A stretch of DNA of 51,939 nucleotides from Luteimonas sp. 8-5 (GTDB lineage: Bacteria > Pseudomonadota > Gammaproteobacteria > Xanthomonadales > Xanthomonadaceae). Location: assembly GCF_029763755.1 (NCBI RefSeq), contig NZ_JARUVM010000029.1:1-51939 (forward strand), given 5' to 3'. The position numbers and the translations under genes are program-made. The notes under the pieces are model-generated. The model did no database searches, had not been told where the DNA came from, and saw only the letters and a list, made by a program, of their open reading frames with translations. Shown piece after piece: positions 1 through 7,889 of this stretch (position 1 is the stretch's first letter; every line of letters starts with the position of its first letter).

Positions 1-403
1 GTGCCTCCAGCGGGGCGGTCCAGAAGACGCGGCAGTGGTTCTTGGTCAGCACGTTCAGCGGGCCGGCCAGGCGCGCCAGGTCCGCTTCGCCGGACTTGGC
101 CCCTTCCTTGTTCGGCATGCAGGCCACCAGCACCCCGCCCGGCGCCAGGCGTGCCAGCGCGCGTGCGAATTGCGCGCGCGCCTGGTCGCGCTGCCGCGGG
201 GGCAGCAACAGGACCAGCGGATACCGGGTCGCAGAGTCGGAGTCGTCCGGCTCGATGCGCAGTCCGGGCAAGGGCTGTGCGTGCAACGGCCAGCCATCGC
301 GGCCGCCGATGAAAAGCGCGCCACCTTCCCGCGGCCACGCCAATCCGCCGCCGGCGAACGGCAGCAGCAGGGTCTCCAGTGCGGGATCGGTGCGCGTACT
401 CAC
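1..403 (-). CDS. Class I SAM-dependent (rRNA) methyltransferase, RsmC-like, 3' part beyond window
   Basis: The frame opens with GTG at 403 (VSTRTDPALETLLLPF) and runs off the left edge, giving about 134 residues. The N-terminal half looks like the non-catalytic domain of RsmC-type 16S rRNA guanine-N2 methyltransferases. It has a hydrophobic strand RYPLVLLLPPRQ, then LAPGGVLVACMPNKEG, then the family-like VLTKNHCRVFW segment that links the two domains. The catalytic SAM-binding half lies outside the window, so the exact substrate cannot be stated. The upstream 105 bp separates it from a divergent small gene and probably holds both promoters. The alternative is another paired-domain methyltransferase of the same fold. 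Confidence 0.6.
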   Translation of the reverse strand, partial: MSTRTDPALETLLLPFAGGGLAWPREGGALFIGGRDGWPLHAQPLPGLRIEPDDSDSATRYPLVLLLPPRQRDQARAQFARALARLAPGGVLVACMPNKEGAKSGEADLARLAGPLNVLTKNHCRVFWTAPLEA

Positions 404-508
404 CAGGCGATTCTACGGAGCCGCGCTACGGAACCCTAACGCCGGCTTTATGCCGCCTCAACATCGCAACGCCGAGGATGGGGGCCACACCACAGCGAGG
501 GGGTTGCC

Positions 509-784
509 ATGCGGGCATTGTTCGTGGGCGGTACGGTCGACAACAGCGAGCTGGACCTGGCCGTGGACCAGCCGCCGACACACTACCCGGAGAACACGGG
601 TTCGGGCCTGGCGCGGTACCAGTTGCACCACGTGGGCAGTCGCGACGGTGGCATCGCCTACGCCGTGTACGCGGCACCCGACCTGGCCGACGAGGAAGTG
701 GAGCGCATCGCGCGCGAACGCGACTACGCACGCCGCTTCGACGCCGAACCCGTCCCCGCGTCCGAATGGGCATCGCCTGCATGA
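509..784 (+). CDS. Small conserved hypothetical protein
   Basis: This 91-residue protein starts MRALFVGGTVDNSELDL, with a purine-rich GAGGGGG stretch about 7 bases before the ATG. No signal peptide or membrane segment is visible. The centre (GLARYQLHHVGSRDGGIAYAVYAAPDLADEEV) reads as a small alpha/beta fold, and the C-terminus is charged. Its TGA overlaps the ATG of the next gene by four bases, so the two are probably translated together. Proteins of this style are common as uncharacterised xanthomonad genes. No function can be assigned. Confidence 0.75.
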   Translation: MRALFVGGTVDNSELDLAVDQPPTHYPENTGSGLARYQLHHVGSRDGGIAYAVYAAPDLADEEVERIARERDYARRFDAEPVPASEWASPA

Positions 785-1131
785 GCCGCGATGCGCCGCG
801 GGTCTACGCTGATCCGGTCGCGATCGCGCGCCTGGAGAAGGTGGCGGTGCAACTGCCCCAGGACGCCCGCGTGGAAGTGGAACTCGACGACGGCAGCCGC
901 CTGCGCGGCATGGTCAGCATGACGCCGACGGTGCAGTCGTTCTTCGACCCGGACGGCAACGAGGGCCTCAACGGCGTCGCCCGGATCGAGTGCGAAGCCG
1001 ACGGCGCGGCGACCGGCCAAAGCCAATACCTGTGGCTGGATACCATCGGCAACGTCGAGCAGCTGCCCAATCCGACGCCGCCGGAACGCTCCACGCGCGT
1101 GCCGCCGGACCCGAACGCCCCGGCGACCTGA
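781..1131 (+). CDS. DUF3247-family protein
   Basis: This 116-residue soluble protein starts MSRDAPRVYADPVAIARLEK. The start was chosen because ATG 781 overlaps the previous stop as ATGA; the longer open frame upstream is a shadow. The middle (DARVEVELDDGSRLRGMVSMTPTV, QSFFDPDGNEGLNG, then YLWLDTIGNVEQL) resembles the small xanthomonad DUF3247 family, which has an SH3/Sm-like beta-barrel appearance. The function of the family is not established. The Pro-rich tail after residue 95 is probably disordered. Confidence 0.75.
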   Translation: MSRDAPRVYADPVAIARLEKVAVQLPQDARVEVELDDGSRLRGMVSMTPTVQSFFDPDGNEGLNGVARIECEADGAATGQSQYLWLDTIGNVEQLPNPTPPERSTRVPPDPNAPAT

Positions 1132-1136
1132 GCCGG

Positions 1137-1517
1137 TTACCTGGCCGTTCGCGGCTGCCCGGCGCGGCCCATCAGCCAGGTCAACGCGATGCAGGCCAGC
1201 ATTGCCGCCACCCAGTTGAGCGTCGACGCGTCGACGGGCACCGGCAACGAACCGAAGGCGGGCAGCCATTCCCGTCCGTAGACCACGGTCACCACCACCG
1301 CGGCCAGCCCGAAGACCGCCACGAGCGCGCGCACCAGCCAGCGCTCGATCGCCGGATCGGCCGCGCGCTCCCGGGCGAGCACTGCAACGCTGCGGGCGAA
1401 ATCCGCCGGGGGCCCGGCATCGGGTTCGCGTCGCAGCGCCAGGTCGATGTGGCGGTCGATGCGGGTGCTGGGGTCGTGGGTACCGACGTCGTGGGTACCG
1501 ATGTCGTGCGGATTCAT
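1137..1517 (-). CDS. Two-helix membrane protein coupled to the sigma factor (anti-sigma-like)
   Basis: This 126-residue protein has a soluble N-terminus and two hydrophobic helices (WLVRALVAVFGLAAVVVTVVY near 60-80, and LNWVAAMLACIALTWLMG near 100-117). Its ATG overlaps the TGA of the sigma gene by four bases, so it is translated in step with it. That position and topology are typical of a membrane anti-sigma factor, although no zinc-binding HxxxCxxC motif is visible. The first codons carry a short in-frame DNA duplication that encodes GTHDVGTHD. The role as sigma antagonist is inferred from position only. Confidence 0.7.
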   Translation of the reverse strand: MNPHDIGTHDVGTHDPSTRIDRHIDLALRREPDAGPPADFARSVAVLARERAADPAIERWLVRALVAVFGLAAVVVTVVYGREWLPAFGSLPVPVDASTLNWVAAMLACIALTWLMGRAGQPRTAR

Positions 1518-2044
1518 GCGGCGGCTCCTATCCGGGGTTCCAGCAACTCGCGCAGGCGCTTGCGGCTGCGGAACAGGTGGCTCTTGATGGTGCCCTCGGC
1601 GAGCCCGGTGATGCGTGAAATCTCGCCGATCGGGATTTCGTCGAGGTGGTACAGGGTCAGCAGCGTGCGCTGCAGCGGCGGCAGGGCCTCGATGGCCGCG
1701 TGCAGCAGTCGCGCGACTTCGTCGTCGGCGGTCGCCGCTTCCAGGTCGAAATCGTCGCCTATGCGCTCGTAAAGCGGCGCTTCCTCGTCGCCGGATTCGA
1801 CCAGCGCGATGCGCTTGCGCTCCAGGTGCCGGCGCGCGACCGAGTACGCGACCTGGCCGATCCAGGACTTCAGCGGCGCGTCGAAGCGGTACTGGTGCAG
1901 GTTGCGGTGCACGCGCAGGAAGGCTTCCTGGCACAGCTCGCGCGTGTCCTCCGGGTGCCGGACCATGCGCTGCACGATGTGCCAGCACAGGCCCTGGTAC
2001 TGGCGCACCAGGCGCTCGAACGCGCCCGGCACGTTACCGAGCAC
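1514..2044 (-). CDS. ECF-type RNA polymerase sigma factor
   Basis: This sigma-70-family regulator has region 2 at about residues 5-75 (AFERLVRQYQGLCWHIVQRM, LCQEAFLRVHRNLHQY, LKSWIGQVAYSVARRHL). Region 4 near 110-165 includes LPPLQRTLLTLYHLDEIPIGEIS and the helix-turn-helix GLAEGTIKSHLFRSRKRLRELL. The GTG at 2044 is the first standard start. However, the same frame continues upstream as LDEDRKLVADVL back to CTG 2074, right after the TGA of the preceding gene, and those residues look like the usual N-terminus of this family. A CTG start, or a start error, is therefore possible. The operon order is membrane protein, sigma factor, putative anti-sigma. Confidence 0.9.
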   Translation of the reverse strand: MLGNVPGAFERLVRQYQGLCWHIVQRMVRHPEDTRELCQEAFLRVHRNLHQYRFDAPLKSWIGQVAYSVARRHLERKRIALVESGDEEAPLYERIGDDFDLEAATADDEVARLLHAAIEALPPLQRTLLTLYHLDEIPIGEISRITGLAEGTIKSHLFRSRKRLRELLEPRIGAAA

Positions 2045-2077
2045 GTCCGCGACCAGCTTGCGGTCTTCGTCCAGGGG

Positions 2078-2404
2078 TCAGCCCTGCTTGCGGGCGATGA
2101 ACCAGTAGGCCAGGTTGCCGATGCCGGTGGCGCCGAGCAGGATCGCCAGCACGCCCGGGGTGAGCTCGTCCCAGTTGCCGGCGTCGACCAGGGCGAAGCC
2201 GATCGCCAGCGCGACCAGGGTCACGCCCCAGCGCAGCGAGCCGTGGCGGCGATGCTGTTCTTCGCCGGCGAGCATGGCGCGCACCAGGTCGTCGGAACCG
2301 TTGGATTCGATGAAGCGCGGGCGCACGCGTGCGTCGACGACCGCCTTGATGGTGGAGGCGATACAGATGAAGAGGACGATCGGGATGAGGAATTCGAGCT
2401 GCAT
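2078..2404 (-). CDS. Small membrane protein (DUF6249-like)
   Basis: This 108-residue protein has three hydrophobic stretches: the N-terminal LEFLIPIVLFICIASTIKAVV, then WGVTLVALAIGFALVD, then GVLAILLGATGIGNLAYWFIA. A charged cytoplasmic loop (ESNGSDDLVRAMLAGEEQHRRH) lies after the first helix. Its TGA (2080-2078) is in the same frame as the downstream sigma gene, which begins within 35 bases, so they share a transcript. This layout (small membrane protein, ECF sigma, anti-sigma-like protein) recurs in xanthomonads. The protein could sense membrane state for the sigma factor, but that is inference. Confidence 0.75.
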   Translation of the reverse strand: MQLEFLIPIVLFICIASTIKAVVDARVRPRFIESNGSDDLVRAMLAGEEQHRRHGSLRWGVTLVALAIGFALVDAGNWDELTPGVLAILLGATGIGNLAYWFIARKQG

Positions 2405-2452
2405 GTCGTTGCTCCGGTGGTGGGCGTTCGGAACAAGGGATACGGCCGGGCC

Positions 2453-3649
2453 TCAGGCGGTTGCAGCTTCCTCGCCGGTCCGGGCGGCCGCGCCGGAAAG
2501 GACCTCCTCCGCCGGGGCGGCCTTGCCGATCAGGTAGCCCTGGGCGTACTCGACCCCCATCGCCCGCAGGCGGTCCAGCTGCTCGCGGGTCTCGACGCCC
2601 TCGCAGATGACCTTGGCGCCGATGGCGTGGGCCATGTTGACGATGGCCTCGACCATCGCCATCGCGCGTTCGCTGTCGAACATGTGGCGGGCGAAGGCCT
2701 GGTCGACCTTGATGAACTCGAAGTCCAGGGAGTGCAGGTGGGTCAGGTTGGAATAGCCGGTGCCGAAGTCGTCCAGGGCAAACGGCAGGCCCTGCTCGCG
2801 GCAGTGCTTCATCACCGCGGCCACGGGCGCGTAGTCCAGCATCCGGCTCTCGGTGACCTCGAGCTTGAGCGCGCCGGCCGGCAGCTTCGCGCGTTCGGCG
2901 CGGGCCACGATCTGGCGGGCCATGCCGGGCTCCACCAACTGCCGTGCCGACAGGTTCACCGCGATGCTGGGCAGCGGGTCGGCGCCGTCGTCGCGCAGCG
3001 CCTGCAGCACGCCGATCACCTTGTCGAGCACGTATTCGCCGACCGGCACGATCAGCGAGGTTTCCTCGGCGAGCTGGATGAACTGCGCCGGCGACACCGG
3101 GCCGCTGCCCGGCAGGTCCCAGCGCACCAGCGCTTCGTAGCCGGCGACGCGGGCGGCGGCGATGTCGTAGATGGGCTGGTAGCGGACCTCGAGCTCGCCG
3201 CTGGAGAGCGCGTCGCGCAGCTGCGCTTCCAGGCGGATCTTGTCGATGCCCAGGCGCTCGACCGGGTCGTCGCAGGGCACGTCCTCGGAGGGCATTTCGG
3301 CATCGGCCGGCAGGCTCGCGACCAAGCCGCGGATGCGCTGCAGCAGGCTGTCGACCAGGGTGCGCAGGATGGGATCGCCGGCCTGCAGGCGCTCCATGAA
3401 CTGTTCGCGTTCGATCGCCAGCAGCACGCTGTCGGCGCGGGCGGTGGCGGTGGCGCTGCGCGGCGCCCCGTCGAGCAGGCCGAGCTCGCCGATCAGTTCG
3501 CCGGCGCCGAGCACGCCATGACGGGTAGTGCGCCGCCCGTGCACCGAGACCAGCTCGACCTGGCCGCTCTCGATCAGCCAGGCGCAATCGGTCGGGTCGC
3601 CCTGCCGGTAGAGCACCTCGCCTGCGAACAGTTCGCGCCGGATCGCCAT
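2453..3649 (-). CDS. Cyclic-nucleotide-binding / EAL-domain c-di-GMP phosphodiesterase
   Basis: This 398-residue cytoplasmic signalling enzyme starts with a cNMP-binding (CAP-like) sensor at about 5-110 (GEVLYRQGDPTDCAWLIESG, GELIGELGLLDGAPRSATATA). An EAL domain from about 145 to 385 follows. The residues needed for c-di-GMP hydrolysis appear present: YEALVRW, AVNLSARQL, LEVTES, DDFGTGYSNL, FIKVDQ, CEGVE and QGYL. It should lower c-di-GMP in response to a nucleotide ligand, or to another signal bound by the CAP-like fold. There is no DNA-binding domain. It is divergently transcribed from the DUF3297 gene across only 24 bp. Confidence 0.92.
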   Translation of the reverse strand: MAIRRELFAGEVLYRQGDPTDCAWLIESGQVELVSVHGRRTTRHGVLGAGELIGELGLLDGAPRSATATARADSVLLAIEREQFMERLQAGDPILRTLVDSLLQRIRGLVASLPADAEMPSEDVPCDDPVERLGIDKIRLEAQLRDALSSGELEVRYQPIYDIAAARVAGYEALVRWDLPGSGPVSPAQFIQLAEETSLIVPVGEYVLDKVIGVLQALRDDGADPLPSIAVNLSARQLVEPGMARQIVARAERAKLPAGALKLEVTESRMLDYAPVAAVMKHCREQGLPFALDDFGTGYSNLTHLHSLDFEFIKVDQAFARHMFDSERAMAMVEAIVNMAHAIGAKVICEGVETREQLDRLRAMGVEYAQGYLIGKAAPAEEVLSGAAARTGEEAATA

Positions 3650-3673
3650 GGGCGGCTACGTTATCATGGCGCC

Positions 3674-3940
3674 ATGAGCAACGAACTTCCCGACCGCCTG
3701 TCCCTGGACCCCCGCAGCCCGCACCACGATGCCGCCCTGCTCGAGCGCGGCGTGGGCATCCGTTTCAACGGTACCGAGCGCACCAACGTCGAGGAATACT
3801 GCATCAGCGAGGGCTGGATCCGGGTCGTGGCCGGCAAGTCCCTGGACCGCCGCGGCAACCCGATGACGATGAAGCTCAAGGGCACCGTCGAGCCCTACCT
3901 CATGGATGCCGGCAGCAGCGACGGCGGCGACGCCGGCTGA
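3674..3940 (+). CDS. DUF3297-family protein
   Basis: This 88-residue protein starts MSNELPDRLSLDPRSPHHD, and the start fits the family N-terminus. The conserved block RGVGIRFNGTERTNVEEYC is followed by SEGWIRVVAGKSLDRRGNPMTMKLKGTVEPY, which identifies the small DUF3297 family of proteobacteria. Their function is not established. The acidic Gly/Asp tail is probably disordered. It is followed after 7 bases by the DUF4031 gene on the same strand, so the two probably form a pair. Confidence 0.85.
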   Translation: MSNELPDRLSLDPRSPHHDAALLERGVGIRFNGTERTNVEEYCISEGWIRVVAGKSLDRRGNPMTMKLKGTVEPYLMDAGSSDGGDAG

Positions 3941-3947
3941 ACCCGCC

Positions 3948-4232
3948 ATGGCGGTCTACGTCGACGATGCCGTGACCTTGTGGCGCGGCCATCGCTGGGC
4001 GCACCTGATGGCCGACACCCTGGCCGAACTGCACGACATGGCCGGCCGCCTGGGCATCCCGCGCCGCGCCTTCCAGGACAAGACCAGCGGCGCCCACTAC
4101 GACGTCGATGCGGACCTGCGCGAGCGGGCGATCGCCCTGGGCGCGATCGCGATCTCGCGCCACCGCGACCGGGAACTGGTGCGTGCGGTGATTCGCCGCG
4201 CCAAGGCCCAGGGCCGGCACGAGGCGCCCTAA
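3948..4232 (+). CDS. DUF4031-domain protein
   Basis: This 94-residue protein starts MAVYVDDAVTLWRGHRWAHLMADT. The pattern of acidic residues near the start, the central LGIPRRAFQDKTSGAHYDVDADLRERAIALGA and the HRDREL segment match the small DUF4031 family. Its function is unknown. The fold has been suspected to be nuclease-like because of the conserved Asp and His residues, but no activity is proven. It starts 7 bases after the DUF3297 stop and its 3' end overlaps the convergent diguanylate cyclase gene by four bases. Confidence 0.85.
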   Translation: MAVYVDDAVTLWRGHRWAHLMADTLAELHDMAGRLGIPRRAFQDKTSGAHYDVDADLRERAIALGAIAISRHRDRELVRAVIRRAKAQGRHEAP

Positions 4233-5281
4233 CCCTCGACCGCCACCACCTGGTTGCGCCCGCCGGCCTTGGCCGCGTACAGCGCGCGGTCGGCCGCGGC
4301 GACCAGGCGCGCAGGCTCGGTGTCCAGGTCCGGCCAGAGCGCGGCGACACCGATGCTGACGGTCAGGTGCCCGGCCACCGGCGACGACGGGTGCGCCATC
4401 GACGCATCCTCGATCCGCAGGCGGATGCGTTCGGCGATCGTGCGCGCCTGTGCCAGGTCGCGACCGGGCAACATCACCATGATCTCCTCGCCGCCGAAAC
4501 GCGCCACCAATTCGCCCTCGGCGATTCGGCTGCACAGTCGCGCGAGCTCGCGCAGGCATTCGTCGCCGTACAAGTGCCCGCAGGCGTCGTTGAGCATCTT
4601 GAAATGGTCGGCGTCGACCAGCAGCAGGGCCAGCGGCTTGCGTTCCCGCGCCATCTGCTTCCACTCGGCGGCCAGCTGGCGGTCGAACAGGCGGCGGTTG
4701 CCGATGCCGGTCAGGCCGTCGCTCATCGACAGCGCTTCGAGCTTGCGGTTGGCTTCCTCCAGCTCCGCCGCAAGCCGCGCGAGGTGGATCGCCCCCGCCA
4801 CCTGGTCGGCGATGGCGTCGAACATGTCGCGTACCTGCCCGTCGAACAGGTCGGACCGCGTGCTCTCGATGTTGAGCACGCCGTGCAGGCGGTCGCGATG
4901 GCGGATCGGCACCAGGTATTCGGAGCGCACCGCCGCATTGCCGGGCACGTAGTCCGGATCGCTGTCGACATCCACGATCAGCTGCGGCGTGCCCATCCGG
5001 ACGCAGCGACCGGCAGCGCCCATGGTCACCGGCCAACCGCTGGCCAGCGCCGGCGGGCTGAGGTCGAGTTCGCCGGACCAGACTTCCTGCACGAAAGTGG
5101 TGCCGCCCTCGTCGAGCAGGATGATGCTGGCGATCGCTACCGGCAGGTTGCGCACCAGGCAATCGCAGATGTGCTGCAGCACTTCGTCCAGGCCGTCGCC
5201 CTGCAGCGCCTCGCGCGACACCTGGGCGAGGATCGCGGTCAGCGCTGCTTCGTGGCCTTGTGCTGCTCCCTCGCTACCCAT
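4229..5281 (-). CDS. GAF-GGDEF diguanylate cyclase
   Basis: This 350-residue cytoplasmic protein has a GAF sensor at about 20-165 (LPVAIASIILLDEGGTTFVQEV, MGTPQLIVDVDSDPDY, LVPIRHRDRLHGVLNIES). A short helix links it to a GGDEF cyclase at about 190-345 (DGLTGIGNRRLFDRQL, LLLVDADHFKMLND, GHLYGDECLRELA). The active-site loop reads RFGGEEIMVM, so the fifth position is Ile instead of Phe. The four catalytic positions are kept, so it is probably active. No RxxD inhibitory site is seen five residues before the loop. It converges on DUF4031 with a four-base overlap. Confidence 0.92.
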   Translation of the reverse strand: MGSEGAAQGHEAALTAILAQVSREALQGDGLDEVLQHICDCLVRNLPVAIASIILLDEGGTTFVQEVWSGELDLSPPALASGWPVTMGAAGRCVRMGTPQLIVDVDSDPDYVPGNAAVRSEYLVPIRHRDRLHGVLNIESTRSDLFDGQVRDMFDAIADQVAGAIHLARLAAELEEANRKLEALSMSDGLTGIGNRRLFDRQLAAEWKQMARERKPLALLLVDADHFKMLNDACGHLYGDECLRELARLCSRIAEGELVARFGGEEIMVMLPGRDLAQARTIAERIRLRIEDASMAHPSSPVAGHLTVSIGVAALWPDLDTEPARLVAAADRALYAAKAGGRNQVVAVEG

Positions 5282-5404
5282 CGTCGTTCACGCCGGCGGT
5301 ACGAGCCGAGTCTAACGCCGCCGCCTGCGCGGCCGGGGAAAAACCCGCACCGGGCGCGGGATTTCCCTACAGATCCCGCGCCTGGCCTCCTCGATGCTGC
5401 TGCC

Positions 5405-6361
5405 ATGCGCCCGAACCCGCCAATGCCCAACTGGCTGCTCGCCTGCCTCGCCGCCTGCCTGCTGGCCGCCTGGCCGCCACCGGCCGCCGGCACGGACGGG
5501 GCAGCCGCGCACCAGCCGCCGGCGGTGATGCTGCCGATGGTGCTGGAGGACGGCACCGGGATCGACGTATCGCAGTACCTGGTCAGCGAGAAGCTCGATG
5601 GCGTGCGCGGGCGCTGGGACGGGCATCGCCTGTGGACGCGCGGCGGTCTCCCGGTTGCGGCGCCGGCCTGGTTCACGGCCGGCTGGCCACCGGTGCCGAT
5701 GGACGGCGAGTTGTGGATCGGCCGCGGCCAGTTCGAAGCGGCCAGCTCCATCGTCCGCGGCGCGCCCGGCAACGATGCCGAGTGGCGCCGGATGCGCTTC
5801 ATGGTCTTCGACCTGCCCGATGATGGCGCGGTCTTCGCGCAACGCGCCCGCCGCATCGGCGAGTTGACGGCCTCGGCCGGCGTGCCGTGGCTGCGCGCGG
5901 TGGAACAGTTCGAAGTGCCCGACCGCATCGCGCTGGATGCGCGCCTGGCCGCGACCGCGGCGGCGGGCGGCGAAGGCCTGGTGCTGCACCGCCGCGATGC
6001 GCACTACCGCGCCGGGCGCAGCGGCGACCTGCTCAAGTACAAGCCCTACCGGGACGCCGAGGCATGCGTGGTCGGGCACACGCCAGGGCGCGGCAAGTAC
6101 GCCGGGATGCTCGGGGCGCTGGTGGTGGAACGCGACGACGGCCTGCGCTTCCGCATCGGCACCGGCTTCAGCGACGCACAACGCGCCGATCCGCCGCCGC
6201 CGGGCAGCGTGGTCACGTATCGCTACAACGGGCTGGGCAGCAACGGCGTGCCGCGGTTCGCACGCTTCCTGCACGTGCGTCACCTGCTACCGCCGCCGGT
6301 CAATCCACCAGGGGCAGGCGCACCACGAACTCCGCGCCCTTGCCGGGAACGCCCGCGCTGA
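5405..6361 (+). CDS. Secreted ATP-dependent DNA ligase (Lig E type)
   Basis: This 318-residue protein has an N-terminal signal peptide (LLACLAACLLAAWPPPAAG). A minimal ATP-dependent DNA ligase follows. Motif I is SEKLDGVRGRWDG, with the nucleotide-accepting Lys; PMDGELWIG is next, then motif III MRFMVFDLPDD, motif IV GGEGLVLHRRDA, motif V LLKYKPYRDA and the OB-fold segment GMLGALVVERDDG. Lig E enzymes are small, lack extra domains and carry leader peptides that send them to the periplasm. A link with DNA uptake or extracellular DNA has been proposed for them. The 3' end overlaps the convergent kinase gene by 62 bp, so the last 15-20 residues may be a non-conserved extension. Confidence 0.88.
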   Translation: MRPNPPMPNWLLACLAACLLAAWPPPAAGTDGAAAHQPPAVMLPMVLEDGTGIDVSQYLVSEKLDGVRGRWDGHRLWTRGGLPVAAPAWFTAGWPPVPMDGELWIGRGQFEAASSIVRGAPGNDAEWRRMRFMVFDLPDDGAVFAQRARRIGELTASAGVPWLRAVEQFEVPDRIALDARLAATAAAGGEGLVLHRRDAHYRAGRSGDLLKYKPYRDAEACVVGHTPGRGKYAGMLGALVVERDDGLRFRIGTGFSDAQRADPPPPGSVVTYRYNGLGSNGVPRFARFLHVRHLLPPPVNPPGAGAPRTPRPCRERPR

Positions 6362-7388
6362 AAACGCTGGTCTCGCCGCCGTGGAGGGCGACGAGCTGCT
6401 GCACAAGGCTCAGCCCCACGCCCAGGCCCGCGGCCATGCTGTCCGGCTGCGAGTCGCCCTGCACGAACAGGTTGAAGATGTCCTCGAGTCGGTTGGCGGG
6501 AATGCCGGGGCCGTTGTCGCGCACCGACACTTCCGCGTTCGATCCGTCCCGGCGCAGCTCGACGACGATGGAACCGCCGTTGGGCGTGAACTTGACCGCG
6601 TTGTTGAGCAGGTTGCTGAACACCTGCAGCAGGCGCGCGCGGTCGCCGTTCACCCAGGTGTAGCCCGGCGCCATGTCCAGGCGCAGCAGATGGTCGCGGC
6701 GCATCGCTTCGGGCTCGGCCATTTCCACCGCGCCAGCGACGACGCGCGCCAGGTCCATGCGCGCGGTGGACAAGCGGATCTTGCCGCTGGTGATGCGGCC
6801 GACGTCGAGCAGGTCGTCCACCAGCCGGGTGAGCTGCGTCACCTGGCGGTCGATGATGTCGCGGCAACGCTTGACGTTCTCCGACGCGATGTCTTCCAGC
6901 TTCATCACCGACACCGCGTTGGCGATCGGCGCCAGCGGGTTGCGCAGTTCGTGGCCGAGCATCGCCAGGAACGTGGTCATGCGCCGGCCTTCGTCCTCCA
7001 GCGCCTTGACCCGGCGCTGGTCGGTCAGGTCGCGGGTGATCTTGGCGAAGCCCAGGTGGGTGCCATCGGGCTCGAACAGCGCGGTGATGGTGACGCTCGC
7101 CCAGAAGCGGCTGCCGTCCTTGCGCACGCGCCAGCCTTCGTCCTGCACGCGGCCCTCGGCCAGCGCGAGCTCCAGTTCCCGCGCCGGCCAGCTGCTGGCG
7201 ACGACCTCGTCGGGATAGAACACCGAGAAGTGCTTGCCGACGATCTCGTCGGTCTCGTAGCCCTTGATCAGCTTGGCGCCCGCGTTCCAGGTGCTGACGC
7301 GGCCCTGCGTGTCGAGCATGAAGATCGCGTAGTCGCGAACGTTCTCCACGAGCAGGCGGAAATGTTGTTCCGAGATCGGCGTCATCAT
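6300..7388 (-). CDS. PAS-domain sensor histidine kinase
   Basis: This 362-residue soluble kinase has a PAS domain at about 5-125 (QHFRLLVENVRDYAIFMLDTQ, TWNAGAKLIKGY, the PAC-like KITRDLTDQRRV). The dimerisation/phosphoacceptor helix has His 146 in GHELRNPLAPI. The HATPase domain has an N box (FSNLLNNAVKFTPNGG), a G1 box (VRDNGPGIP) and a G2 box (GLGVGLSLVQQLVALHGG). No membrane segments are seen, so it senses a cytoplasmic cue. No response regulator is adjacent, so the kinase is orphan and its partner is unknown. Start choice between the two initial Met codons is uncertain by one residue. Confidence 0.9.
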   Translation of the reverse strand: MMTPISEQHFRLLVENVRDYAIFMLDTQGRVSTWNAGAKLIKGYETDEIVGKHFSVFYPDEVVASSWPARELELALAEGRVQDEGWRVRKDGSRFWASVTITALFEPDGTHLGFAKITRDLTDQRRVKALEDEGRRMTTFLAMLGHELRNPLAPIANAVSVMKLEDIASENVKRCRDIIDRQVTQLTRLVDDLLDVGRITSGKIRLSTARMDLARVVAGAVEMAEPEAMRRDHLLRLDMAPGYTWVNGDRARLLQVFSNLLNNAVKFTPNGGSIVVELRRDGSNAEVSVRDNGPGIPANRLEDIFNLFVQGDSQPDSMAAGLGVGLSLVQQLVALHGGETSVFSAGVPGKGAEFVVRLPLVD

Positions 7389-7453
7389 GAATCGTTCAGC
7401 CTCGGCGGGGGTCCTTCACGCGGTCAGCGAGTATCGCGCACTACCGTCGCCAC

Positions 7454-7828
7454 ATGCGATCCCCCCTGCCCCTGCTGCTGTGCATGACCCTGCTGGCGCC
7501 CGCCTGCCTGGCCCAGTCGCGCCCCGGCGATGCCGTCGCCGCGGATGCAGGCGAACAGGCGCCCGCGGCAGATGCCCCGCGCAGCGCGATGGGCCGGGTG
7601 ATGGGCATCATGATCGAGGCACTGCGCCAGGAAGCCATGCGCGGCGCGCAGACCGATGCGGGCGACGCCCCACACACCGGCCCGAACAGCGGCCAAACCC
7701 TGGACATCGAAGTCGGCGACGCATTCCGGCTGCAGCCTCCGGCGCAGGCATCGGTGCGCTCCGGATGCGACGTTCAGCCATGTGATCGAGATTCCGTGCC
7801 GAACCTGCGGATTGCGTCACAGAAGTAG
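7454..7828 (+). CDS. Secreted hypothetical protein
   Basis: This 124-residue protein begins with a clear signal peptide (MRSPLPLLLCMTLLAPACLAQ). The mature part is rich in Ala and Asp and has a short amphipathic segment MGRVMGIMIEALRQEAMRG. A tail with two close Cys residues (SGCDVQPCDRD) could form a disulfide. There is no recognisable domain and only a weak ribosome-binding site. It sits between a kinase and a PAS-GGDEF gene, both possibly unrelated to it. The function is not recognised. Confidence 0.6.
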   Translation: MRSPLPLLLCMTLLAPACLAQSRPGDAVAADAGEQAPAADAPRSAMGRVMGIMIEALRQEAMRGAQTDAGDAPHTGPNSGQTLDIEVGDAFRLQPPAQASVRSGCDVQPCDRDSVPNLRIASQK

Positions 7829-7889
7829 CGTGCGCTCCAGCGTTTTCGCTCACCGCGCCTTACGCATTGCGCCGCTAGCCTGACCCGGC

